Positions 54,434-62,314 of a stretch of DNA of 64,000 nt are shown piece after piece. The position numbers and the translations under genes were made by a program. Within the stretch, counting starts at the first letter, position 1. The number at the start of each line of letters is the position of its first letter. The notes beneath the pieces were generated by a model. That model saw only the letters and a program-made list of their open reading frames with translations, searched no databases and had not been told where the DNA came from. The DNA is from Bacillus sp. FJAT-22090 (lineage in GTDB: Bacteria > Bacillota > Bacilli > Bacillales_A > Planococcaceae): assembly GCF_007676755.1 (NCBI RefSeq), contig NZ_VEBK01000007.1, positions 124,001-188,000 on the forward strand, written 5' to 3'.

Positions 54434-56098
54434 CCACATTTTAAAGCCTTTGGAACCAGGAGGTGCGTTTTGAATCATATCAATTACCGGAACTGTATAT
54501 GCGAATAAAATCAATGCAATACAAATTGTCAGCCATATTTTCCAATTTTCCAAGAACATCGGTGTTTTTTCTGCATTCTCCGAAACTTCTCCAACAGGAA
54601 ATTCTGTTTCGCCCTTTGGTGCGAACCATAGTAAATTAGCCACAATATACAGTACTAAAACGATACCGATGAATAAAATAGTACCTCCGACTGCTTGAGC
54701 AATCTGATATGGGATCCATTCAGCTGCCTGCTCTGATCCCCCATATGTGGAAAAGTCTGAACGTCTAGGTGCTCCGAATAATCCAACAATATGCATCGCT
54801 CCTGACATAATGGACATACCAACCGCCCAGACAATCGCTTGAATAATTGCTAATCTGTTCATCTGTTTCGTTAATACTCTGCCTGTAAGATGAGGGATTA
54901 ACCAATACGCCGCTCCAAAGAATGTTAATACAACAGTAGTTGCAATAGTTAAATGGAAGTGACCAGTTACCCATATAGTATTGTGTACTAGCTGATTCAT
55001 TTGGTGGGAGGCATTAATAATACCACCTGCACCAGCAGGGATAAATGCCACCATCCCGATAAATGGTACAAGGAATCGAGCATCGCCCCATGGGAGTTTT
55101 TTGAACCAACCTAAAATACCTTTTCCACCTAAAGCACGTCCACGAATCTCAAATGTTGCAAGCATTGAAAAAGCTGTTAATAAAGAAGGAATAACAACCA
55201 TTAATGTTAAAACAACCTGTAAAAACTTCCAAAAAGAACTAATTCCTGGCTCTACTAATTGGTGATGGAAACCTACTGGGATAGAAAATAATAAAAATAG
55301 CATAAATGATAATCTTGCAAGTGCATCGGAGAAAATTTTACCTCCAATTACTTTTGGAATTACAACATACCAAACCATATATGCCGGTAATAACCAGAAG
55401 TATACAAGTGGGTGACCAAAATACCAGAATAATGTACGAGAAAGCAATACATCCACTTTATCAACCCAACCTAGAGACCAAGGGATTAATTGGAATAGTA
55501 CCTCAACTGCTACTCCAAGAGAACAAATAATCCACATAGCTAAGTTAACTACAACCATGAAAGTTAAAAGAGGACTGGATTGTCCAGGATTCGCTTTACG
55601 CCATTCTACATATTTTAAAATCTGTCCTAATCCGCCAATCCAAGATCCTACAATTACTAGAGCAAGCCCCACATAGAAAATCCAATGTGCTTGTAAGGGA
55701 GCATAGAATGTATACAAAACAGATGCTTGGTTAAGCAATACCATAGTTGCTGCAGAAACAGTCCCTGCAGTCATTACCCAAAAACCAATCCAGCCTAGAA
55801 GACGCTGCTTATCGGTGAAAGTTCCAGACGTTCTACTTACCGCGGCAATTTGAAATCCAAAAATGAAATAAGTTGTTAAAATAAGTCCTAAGAGTACACC
55901 ATGAACCGTTAATATTTGATAATAGCCAATTCCCCAAGGAAGTGTAAATGTACCAGAACGCACTAGTGTTTGTAGGAGACCACAAAGTCCACCGATAGCT
56001 AATGCTATGAAAGCTACATAAATATGGGCAAGTGCTAGTTTACTATCTCTTTTATCTACTTTTATTAAATCTTTTGTTCTTTCAGTTATAGTTGTCAT
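54431..56098 (-). CDS. cbaA: b(o/a)3-type cytochrome c oxidase subunit I
   Basis: 555-residue heme-copper oxidase subunit of the B (ba3) family with about 13 membrane helices. Heme and CuB ligands are visible: the His in TVHGVLLGL, the GHPLVYFWLLPAYMVWY block with the His-Tyr cross-link pair, HHQLVEPG, and VTGHFHLTIATTVV with two His. It lacks the extra glutamate of the A-family D channel. It reduces oxygen to water; this family has high oxygen affinity. It ends the IIa-II-I operon and follows subunit II by 1 bp. Confidence 0.94.
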   Translation of the reverse strand: MTTITERTKDLIKVDKRDSKLALAHIYVAFIALAIGGLCGLLQTLVRSGTFTLPWGIGYYQILTVHGVLLGLILTTYFIFGFQIAAVSRTSGTFTDKQRLLGWIGFWVMTAGTVSAATMVLLNQASVLYTFYAPLQAHWIFYVGLALVIVGSWIGGLGQILKYVEWRKANPGQSSPLLTFMVVVNLAMWIICSLGVAVEVLFQLIPWSLGWVDKVDVLLSRTLFWYFGHPLVYFWLLPAYMVWYVVIPKVIGGKIFSDALARLSFMLFLLFSIPVGFHHQLVEPGISSFWKFLQVVLTLMVVIPSLLTAFSMLATFEIRGRALGGKGILGWFKKLPWGDARFLVPFIGMVAFIPAGAGGIINASHQMNQLVHNTIWVTGHFHLTIATTVVLTFFGAAYWLIPHLTGRVLTKQMNRLAIIQAIVWAVGMSIMSGAMHIVGLFGAPRRSDFSTYGGSEQAAEWIPYQIAQAVGGTILFIGIVLVLYIVANLLWFAPKGETEFPVGEVSENAEKTPMFLENWKIWLTICIALILFAYTVPVIDMIQNAPPGSKGFKMW

Positions 56099-56099
56099 T

Positions 56100-56576
56100 T
56101 TACTCTACCACCTTTAGCATTGAAGTCATGGACGAATGACCAATTCCACAATATTCGTTACATAATATTAAATATTCTCCTGCTTTATCTACCTTAGTTA
56201 CATATTCAGACACATAACCTGGTTCTAGAATCATATTAATATTTGTTCCCGCAGCTTGAAAGCCGTGTACTACATCTTTCGTTGTAGCAATAAACTTAAC
56301 AGTGGAACCTAGTGGAACTTCAATTTCTGGGGGATTATAGTAAAAAGCAGATGCTACAAACACAACTTCATAATCCCAATCTTTTCCCTCTACCTTATGG
56401 ACCCCAGGATTATTAAAGGGGGCGATTTCATCTACCCGCTCCGGATCCACATACACTTTAGCACTTGGTGGGTGGGAACCATAATGGAAAGCACTAAAAC
56501 CGACAATAATTAAAAATAAGACCAGTGATCCGATTCCAAATGTTAACCACCATTTTTCATATTTATGAATATGCAT
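56100..56576 (-). CDS. cbaB: b(o/a)3-type cytochrome c oxidase subunit II (CuA)
   Basis: 158 residues: one N-terminal membrane anchor (about 14-34) and a cupredoxin domain outside. The CuA site is complete: the first His in DVVHGFQ and then CNEYCGIGHSSM, supplying two Cys, His and Met with the bridging Glu carbonyl. The size is that of ba3-type subunit II, smaller than caa3 and without a fused cytochrome c, so an external cytochrome c must donate. Between subunit IIa and subunit I. Confidence 0.94.
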   Translation of the reverse strand: MHIHKYEKWWLTFGIGSLVLFLIIVGFSAFHYGSHPPSAKVYVDPERVDEIAPFNNPGVHKVEGKDWDYEVVFVASAFYYNPPEIEVPLGSTVKFIATTKDVVHGFQAAGTNINMILEPGYVSEYVTKVDKAGEYLILCNEYCGIGHSSMTSMLKVVE

Positions 56577-56597
56577 AACTTCAAACCTCCTAATAAA

Positions 56598-56720
56598 TCA
56601 AAATCGATCAATAAATAAGTAAAACGCCATAAACCATGAGATCAAAATAAAAGCTCCGAGGAAACCAACTGAATAAAGCGTCCCTTTTAAATCTGGTTCT
56701 TTCTCCCGCTTTTTCGACAT
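56598..56720 (-). CDS. Cytochrome c oxidase subunit IIa (small membrane subunit)
   Basis: A 40-codon gene on the minus strand, with AGGAGGTG 8 bp before its ATG and 21 bp ahead of subunit II. The product has a charged N-terminus (MSKKREKEPDLKGTLYS) and one membrane helix (about 18-36, VGFLGAFILISWFMAFYLF). Single-helix subunit IIa is a standard part of ba3 oxidases (34 residues in Thermus). Length, topology and operon place all agree. Confidence 0.85.
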   Translation of the reverse strand: MSKKREKEPDLKGTLYSVGFLGAFILISWFMAFYLFIDRF

Positions 56721-56756
56721 TGTTCAACACCTCCTGCGTTTCCTTTGTATAGTTAC

Positions 56757-56762
56757 ATCATA
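56757..56762 (-). promoter_or_regulatory. Putative -10 box of the oxidase operon
   Basis: On the minus strand TATGAT, with no recognisable -35 box 17 bp upstream (the place reads CACATC). The predicted start near 56750 puts the FNR-like box at about -41.5. Confidence 0.45.
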
Positions 56763-56783
56763 AATACATTTTTAATTGGGTGA

Positions 56784-56799
56784 TGTGATAAAAGTCACT
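56784..56799 (-). promoter_or_regulatory. FNR/CRP-like operator upstream of the oxidase operon
   Basis: TGTGA-TAAAAG-TCACT, a 16-bp dyad fitting the TGTGA-N6-TCACA/T pattern of FNR/CRP-family regulators, including Bacillus Fnr. It lies 64 bp from the subunit IIa start codon. Spacing to the -10 box fits an activator site, but the regulator itself is not in this window. Confidence 0.5.
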
Positions 56800-56899
56800 C
56801 AAAATAACCGATTGTGTGAAATAAATGTGAAGAATCATTCCTCTTTTCCCCAATTTATCAGCTTCCAAACGATTGAATATTCAGTTAATTATTTTTTGT

Positions 56900-56931
56900 A
56901 TAAAAAAAGAACTTCCTTTGCAGAAAGTTCT
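56900..56931 (-). terminator. Terminator of cheX
   Basis: On the minus strand AAGAACTTT...AAGTTCTT is followed by TTTTTT; it starts 11 bp after the cheX stop. Confidence 0.85.
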
Positions 56932-56941
56932 TCTTCGTTTA

Positions 56942-57394
56942 TTATTCATCAATAGTTAGAATAATCGTTAGTTCCCCAACATCAGAAATTTCAACAGGTA
57001 ATTTGAACGCATGTTGGAAACCGAATAATCTTGTAGTGCCTACTATGACAGTAGGTGGAGTAATATCTATCTCCACACCGTTCGATGCGACAGAGGTACA
57101 TAAGTTTCCAGCTATCATATTTCCTAATTCTCCGGTAAATGATTCAAGCATTTCCCCTTCTAAAGGCATTCCAAACATAGTTGCCCCGATAGAAGAGAAA
57201 CAATTAGAAGTTGAGTCTATTATGATACGACCTTTAACATCACCAATAATACCTATTAGTACACCCATTTCTTTTTGCTCAAAAGGCTGTACCATTAACG
57301 AAGGGGACTTTATATCCATCGTAAGAGGGATGACAGATTTTAAAGACTGTATTGTTCCATTTAAAATAGTTTGTATATGCTTTGAGGCACTCAT
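56942..57394 (-). CDS. cheX: CheX-type chemotaxis phosphatase domain protein
   Basis: 150 residues of the CheC/CheX/FliY family. The phosphatase signature E-x2-N is seen in ESFTGELGNMIAGN (one copy, as in CheX), with the central GDVKGRIIIDS strand and a terminal ELTIILTIDE. It probably dephosphorylates CheY-P or a related receiver. A lone gene with its own terminator and the ribosome-binding site GGAGGGG; B. subtilis uses CheC and FliY instead. Confidence 0.85.
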   Translation of the reverse strand: MSASKHIQTILNGTIQSLKSVIPLTMDIKSPSLMVQPFEQKEMGVLIGIIGDVKGRIIIDSTSNCFSSIGATMFGMPLEGEMLESFTGELGNMIAGNLCTSVASNGVEIDITPPTVIVGTTRLFGFQHAFKLPVEISDVGELTIILTIDE

Positions 57395-57496
57395 TTTTTC
57401 CCCTCCTTATAGTAAAGATGGTTCAATTTTAGCATGAAATTTATCAAAAAAGAATAGGAATTGTAGAAAGTGATGAAATAATGTGTTAATCTTGAA

Positions 57497-57511
57497 TGAG
57501 AATGAATTTCA
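57497..57511 (+). promoter_or_regulatory. Possible Fur-like box before the 29-residue peptide gene
   Basis: TGAGAATGAATTTCA agrees with the 7-1-7 Fur consensus TGATAATNATTATCA at 11 of 14 fixed positions and ends 24 bp before the ATG. A chance match is possible in AT-rich sequence. Confidence 0.25.
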
Positions 57512-57535
57512 AATTCACTTGAAGGGACGATTGGC

Positions 57536-57625
57536 ATGCTAGCTCTATTTATAGGCTCTACTGTTTTATTATTCAGTGGAATGACTGCTTATGTGTTACG
57601 TTCAATAACCCCACAACCAAAATAA
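57536..57625 (+). CDS. 29-residue single-helix membrane peptide
   Basis: ATG 57536 follows GAAGGGA at 9 bp. The 29 residues begin MLALFIGSTVLLFSGMTAYV: one membrane helix (about 2-21), then a short basic/Pro tail ending ITPQPK. It has its own strong terminator 10 bp later, which argues for a real transcript rather than chance. I do not recognise a family. It could be a small membrane-protein partner; toxin-like activity is possible but unsupported. Confidence 0.55.
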   Translation: MLALFIGSTVLLFSGMTAYVLRSITPQPK

Positions 57626-57634
57626 TAATAAGTT

Positions 57635-57670
57635 GACCTTATTTGTCTACACAAATAAGGTCATTTTTTT
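57635..57670 (+). terminator. Terminator of the 29-residue peptide gene
   Basis: GACCTTATTTGT, loop CTAC, ACAAATAAGGTC: a perfect 12-bp stem followed by ATTTTTTT. Confidence 0.93.
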
Positions 57671-57731
57671 CGCTATTTTCTGATATGATATAAACTATAT
57701 TGTCGAATTATAAAGGAGAAGTTTTTTTCAA

Positions 57732-60700
57732 ATGGTGAAATTAGAGAAATTAAAAATGATAAAAGAACAAAATGCACTACAGGCAACGTTATTCCTCCAA
57801 CAACATGATGAAGAGCGCTATGCTAAAGCAAAATTATTTTCGCAAAAATTAGAACAAGGGACATTTACAATTGCATTTGCAGGACATTTCTCTGCGGGTA
57901 AATCTAGTATGATAAATGCTTTAATAGACGAACAGCTTTTACCGACTAGTCCCATTCCAACTTCAGCGAATATTGTGACCGTTAAGAAAACAGAGGAAAA
58001 CTATGCGCTTGTTCACTTTGTAGATCAAGCTCCCGTTAAGTTTTCAGGAGAATATGATATTCAATTGGTTAAAAATTACTCAAAAGATGGCAGCCAAGTT
58101 TCTCAAATTGAAATTGGACATGAAGCATCTATATTACCAGCAGGAATAACGGTAATGGATACACCTGGGGTTGATTCGACGGATGATGCACATCGAATAT
58201 CGACAGAATCAGCTTTGCATTTAGCAGATATCGTGTTTTACGTAATGGATTATAATCATGTACAATCTGAGCTAAACTTTCAATTTACAAAGCAACTTCT
58301 TCATTACAACGAAAATGTTTATTTAATCGTAAATCAGGTGGATAAGCACCGAGAAGAGGAACTATCATTTAATGCTTTTAAACAATCAGTGGCGAATGCA
58401 TTTAAAGCATGGTCTGTGGAGCCAAAAGGTATCTTTTTTACTTCTTTAAAAGATAAAACCTTCCTTTATAATGATTTCTCCAAAGTACAGCAAATTGTAT
58501 ATCATTCGATTGATCATAAAGAGGAATTATTTATCGCCTCCTCTGAAGCAACGATACAGAAGCTTGCAGATGAGCATATGCAGTTTCTTGAGGAAGAAAA
58601 AGAAACTTGTTTCGAGACATTCGATGAAGAGTTGACAAAAGAAGAATGGGAGAACAGGGAAGAGTTAAAAAAACAATTGGAACTATCCCAAACTCATGTA
58701 AAGTTACAGGACACTAGCTTATGGAAAAAAGAATTCGAGGAACAGCGAAAATCAATATTGGATAATGCTTCTGTCATGTCTTATGAAATGAGAGATGCTC
58801 TTAAAAATTATGCGGAAAGCATGCAAAGCTCATTTAAGGTTGGTTTTTTGAATAGCAAGAAAAAGACAGAGGAAGAACGAGTAAATCGTTTGCAAGCCGC
58901 TTACGACTTATTAGAAACAATTGTCGGGACAAATATTTCAATTCATATAAAACAGCTAATGAAAAGCATGTTAAAAAACGTCTCCTTACTTTCTGACGAA
59001 ACGGTGTTAAAAGTGGATGAGGAAGATTTTCAGTTGCCGACATCCATTATACAAGAGCCCCTTCATGAAGGAGCAAATATTACAGGTGATGCTTTACTGC
59101 ATTATGCAAATCGTGTTCAAGAAGCAATTAACCGATACTTCATTCGACTAACAGATACTTGGAAAGAGGAAACTGCAAAACAAATAGAGGCCTCCCCAAC
59201 CGAAGAAAATGGAAAAATGGAGCAAAAAATTCTTCTATTACGTAAAAAGCTGTTGGCTATTCAGACAATAGAAGACATGGAAGCAAAAATGCAAGAATTT
59301 GCATTGCATGTTAAAACACCACCACTCGCCATCCGTAAAGAAAGGGATGCATTAATACTTGAATGGGAAAAAGAAAGAGAAGTCTTTGAAAAAGCAATAA
59401 CAGAATTTGATAAAACGAAGCAAAAGGTTGAAGAAGTTAAGATGCAAACTTTCGAAGAACAGCTAATAGAAATGGATGAGGTTGAATTTTCGCAAGAGAA
59501 AGTTCTTATAAGAGCAAACAAAATTGCAGGAGCAATTCAGCAACTTCCGGCATTCAAAGAAGCGGCAAATTATTTAAAGAGAAAAGCAATGAGAGTGGAG
59601 AATCAGCAGTTTACAATTGCATTATTTGGTGCTTTTAGTGCTGGGAAATCGAGTTTTTCGAATGCATTAATGGGTGAAAATGTACTGCCAGTATCGCCGA
59701 ATCCAACAACTGCTGCCATTAACAAAATACATCCTGTTTCAGACCAGCATCCGCATAACACGGCAGATGTGAAGTTAAAAGAAGAAGCGCAATTATTAGA
59801 AGACGTTCAATTTGCTTATAGTCAACTTGGAGTAAATGTTTCTACTTTAGAAGAGGCTTTTAACAAAGCACCAAGTATTATGGAGCAGTCTGTAACGGAA
59901 GAAGTCCATAAATCTTTTATTATCGCTTTTTACAAAGGGTATACAGAATTTGAAACGAAACTAGGTCAAACATTACGTGTTGATGCTGAAGAATTTGCAC
60001 ACTATGTCGCGGAGGAATCACGAAGTTGTTTTGTAGATTTTATCGATTTTTATTATGATTGCGAATTGACTAGGCTTGGAGTTACGCTAGTGGATACACC
60101 TGGAGCAGATTCGATTAATGCAAGACATACGGGTGTGGCATTCGATTATATTCGAAATGCGGATGCTGTGTTATTTGTAACGTATTTCAATCATGCCTTT
60201 GCAAAAGCAGACAGAGAATTTCTAATCCAACTAGGTCGGGTCAAAGATTCCTTTGAGTTAGACAAAATGTTCTTTGTTGTAAATGCGATTGATCTTGCCG
60301 CAAATGAGGAAGAAGCAATACTTGTTAAAAGCTATGTGCAAGGAGAGTTGCAGCGATTTGGTATTCGATTTCCTAGAGTGTTCGGAGTTTCTAGTTTACT
60401 AGCGTTGAATGAAAAGCAGAAAAAAATTCCCTTACATGAAGGGATGTTCCAATTTCAAGAGAGTTTCTATCAATTTCTAGAAAATGATTTGAGACGAATG
60501 GCAGTAACTTCACTGGAGGAAGAAACAATTCGTCAGCAACAGAAATTGTATGATGTAATCGAACAAACGGAAAAAAACCTGGCAAGGAAAGAGGAAAGAC
60601 TAAGAGAATTACGTGAGATCGAACAAAATATTCGTAAACGGTATACGAATTCCAAATCGATCCTTATTGCAAAAGAAACAAAACAAGAGCTCGAGACGTT

Positions 60701-61328
60701 ACTCTATTATTTGTTGCAAAGAGTCTATTACCGCTTTAATGAATTTTTTAAAGAGGCGTATAATCCATCATTATTTTCAAATAATGCTCCAAACGTCGCT
60801 TTAGAAGCAGCTTTGAAGGACCTATTAAACATGTTACGTTTCGACTTGGAGCAAGAGCTACGTGTAACGAACTTCCGTTTATTGCAATTTATCCAAAAGC
60901 AAGTGACTGAGTTAGAAAAAGAAGAGCTACGCGTATTGAAAGACTGGAATGCGAGCTTTACGTATGCACCTCATGAATTTGAAACCCATGATCTACTGAA
61001 TTTTCAAGGACCTTTTGAACATATGAAAAAATATGAATCTGTAAAATCTTTTTATAAAAATAATAAATCTTTCTTTGAGAAAAATGAAAAAGAAAAGTTA
61101 CGTGATGCGCTTTCAGAGCAAACGAAAGTCGAAGCAGAAATGTACCTACAACAACAGCAGGCTCGTCTATTCCAGTGGGTGGAGCAATGTACGGACTTAG
61201 AGGCAGAGGCAGTTCGTTTAAAATGGTTAAATGAGTCTATTACACAAATAGATGCAGAGCGTGATTTGTTAGAGCAAGAGGAAATGTTAGCAAATTGGAA
61301 AAAGATATATTCGACTATTTCAAACTAA
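57732..61328 (+). CDS. dynA: Tandem dynamin-family GTPase DynA (YpbR)
   Basis: A 1198-residue bacterial dynamin-like protein that arose by fusion of two dynamin units. The first G1 motif is GHFSAGKSS (51-59) with DTPGVDS; the second G1 is GAFSAGKSS (about 633-641) with DTPGADS (about 788). Each GTPase half is followed by long charged coiled-coil helices. B. subtilis DynA (1193 residues) tethers and fuses membranes in trans and protects against phages and pore formers. ATG 57732 behind AAAGGAGAAG. Confidence 0.94.
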   Translation: MVKLEKLKMIKEQNALQATLFLQQHDEERYAKAKLFSQKLEQGTFTIAFAGHFSAGKSSMINALIDEQLLPTSPIPTSANIVTVKKTEENYALVHFVDQAPVKFSGEYDIQLVKNYSKDGSQVSQIEIGHEASILPAGITVMDTPGVDSTDDAHRISTESALHLADIVFYVMDYNHVQSELNFQFTKQLLHYNENVYLIVNQVDKHREEELSFNAFKQSVANAFKAWSVEPKGIFFTSLKDKTFLYNDFSKVQQIVYHSIDHKEELFIASSEATIQKLADEHMQFLEEEKETCFETFDEELTKEEWENREELKKQLELSQTHVKLQDTSLWKKEFEEQRKSILDNASVMSYEMRDALKNYAESMQSSFKVGFLNSKKKTEEERVNRLQAAYDLLETIVGTNISIHIKQLMKSMLKNVSLLSDETVLKVDEEDFQLPTSIIQEPLHEGANITGDALLHYANRVQEAINRYFIRLTDTWKEETAKQIEASPTEENGKMEQKILLLRKKLLAIQTIEDMEAKMQEFALHVKTPPLAIRKERDALILEWEKEREVFEKAITEFDKTKQKVEEVKMQTFEEQLIEMDEVEFSQEKVLIRANKIAGAIQQLPAFKEAANYLKRKAMRVENQQFTIALFGAFSAGKSSFSNALMGENVLPVSPNPTTAAINKIHPVSDQHPHNTADVKLKEEAQLLEDVQFAYSQLGVNVSTLEEAFNKAPSIMEQSVTEEVHKSFIIAFYKGYTEFETKLGQTLRVDAEEFAHYVAEESRSCFVDFIDFYYDCELTRLGVTLVDTPGADSINARHTGVAFDYIRNADAVLFVTYFNHAFAKADREFLIQLGRVKDSFELDKMFFVVNAIDLAANEEEAILVKSYVQGELQRFGIRFPRVFGVSSLLALNEKQKKIPLHEGMFQFQESFYQFLENDLRRMAVTSLEEETIRQQQKLYDVIEQTEKNLARKEERLRELREIEQNIRKRYTNSKSILIAKETKQELETLLYYLLQRVYYRFNEFFKEAYNPSLFSNNAPNVALEAALKDLLNMLRFDLEQELRVTNFRLLQFIQKQVTELEKEELRVLKDWNASFTYAPHEFETHDLLNFQGPFEHMKKYESVKSFYKNNKSFFEKNEKEKLRDALSEQTKVEAEMYLQQQQARLFQWVEQCTDLEAEAVRLKWLNESITQIDAERDLLEQEEMLANWKKIYSTISN

Positions 61329-61341
61329 AGGGGCGAATTAG

Positions 61342-62154
61342 ATGACAAACGTTTTTGTCGATTGGAAAGAGGTACAACCAGAAGCAGTTCGTTTTATAGA
61401 CACTCGATTCAACTTAGGAAATCCGAATGCCGGACGACAAATGTACGATGAAGGGCATTTGGAAGGTGCTATTTACTGGGATCTAGAAAAAGATTTATCG
61501 GATATGACGAGTAATAAGGGGCGTCACCCAATGATTTCTAAAGAAAAAATGACATCACTTATTCAACAAGCTGGTTTACAACTAGATGATTCTATAGTGA
61601 TATATGATCAAGGGGCTTCTCCGTTTTCATTAAGAGCTTATTTTTTATTGGAATGGGCTGGATTTACAAATATGCTTGTTTTAAGAGAAGGATATGAAGA
61701 AGTAAAGAATTTATACCGAATAGAAAAAGAAGAACCATTCATCCCATCTACTAAAACAGTTGCTAATTGGAAAGATGCTATTTATGTGGATGTAAAAGAT
61801 GTGAAAAAAATAGTTGAAGGTGAGTCGGTGGGTCAACTTGTGGATGCTCGTGCAGCTTTTCGTTACAAAGGGGAAAGCGAGCCGATTGATCCTGTTGCTG
61901 GCCATATTCCGTCAGCGATTAATTTTGATTGGGAGCAGTTAAAGAAGGATGGTAAATTTTTAGATAAAAAACAACTGGAACAACAGCTTTCATATCTAAG
62001 TGATAAAAGCAAACCAGTAATTGCATACTGTGGAAGTGGCGTAACTGCAGCCCCTTTGTACGCAAGTTTAAAAGAAGCAGGATATCAGCATGTAAAATTA
62101 TATGTAGGTAGTTATAGTGACTGGATTAGGGAAAATGAAGTGGAAACAAACTAA
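61342..62154 (+). CDS. Sulfurtransferase with two rhodanese domains (3-mercaptopyruvate type)
   Basis: 270 residues: an inactive N-terminal rhodanese domain (about 1-125, with the catalytic place replaced by DQGASPFSLRAY) and an active C-terminal domain with the loop YCGSGVTAAP. The CGSGVTA loop resembles E. coli SseA (3-mercaptopyruvate sulfurtransferase) rather than the CRKGVTA of thiosulfate rhodanese. It starts 13 bp after dynA behind AAAGGGGCG, so the two are probably co-transcribed, though no functional tie is known. Confidence 0.9.
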   Translation: MTNVFVDWKEVQPEAVRFIDTRFNLGNPNAGRQMYDEGHLEGAIYWDLEKDLSDMTSNKGRHPMISKEKMTSLIQQAGLQLDDSIVIYDQGASPFSLRAYFLLEWAGFTNMLVLREGYEEVKNLYRIEKEEPFIPSTKTVANWKDAIYVDVKDVKKIVEGESVGQLVDARAAFRYKGESEPIDPVAGHIPSAINFDWEQLKKDGKFLDKKQLEQQLSYLSDKSKPVIAYCGSGVTAAPLYASLKEAGYQHVKLYVGSYSDWIRENEVETN

Positions 62155-62201
62155 AAATTATTTGGAAGTATCAGAAAATTATTCCTTTCAACATTCGTTT
62201 T

Positions 62202-62210
62202 TGATACAAT
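62202..62210 (+). promoter_or_regulatory. Possible extended -10 promoter of eutBC
   Basis: TG-A-TACAAT, an extended -10 element 30 bp before the terminator hairpin and 105 bp before the eutB ATG. A start near 62217 would place the hairpin in the eut leader. Confidence 0.4.
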
Positions 62211-62227
62211 AATATTACAAATAAAAA

Positions 62228-62245
62228 TTAGGCAATGGCGCCTGA
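62228..62245 (+). promoter_or_regulatory. ANTAR-target-like hexaloop hairpin in the eut leader
   Basis: TTAGGC and GCCTGA pair (six pairs, one G-T) around the six-base loop AATGGC, with A at loop position 1 and G at position 4, the known signature for ANTAR antiterminators such as EutV. Its 3' arm is the 5' arm of the next terminator, so the two folds exclude each other. The expected second, upstream hairpin was not found. Confidence 0.45.
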
Positions 62246-62287
62246 ATACCCAATAATTTTATTGGGATATTCAGGCGTTTTTGTTTT
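62240..62287 (+). terminator. Leader terminator before eutB (or end of dynA-sulfurtransferase unit)
   Basis: GCCTGAATACCCAATA and TATTGGGATATTCAGGC pair with a single bulged base, followed by GTTTTTGTTTT. It is a strong terminator 85 bp after the sulfurtransferase stop and 28 bp before eutB. Confidence 0.9.
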
Positions 62288-62314
62288 AACCTTCTAAGGG
62301 AGACGTGAAGTGAA

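Noticed and set aside
57003-57437. 144-codon + strand frame opposite cheX
   Set aside because: Antisense shadow; the CheX signature and ribosome-binding site are on the minus strand.
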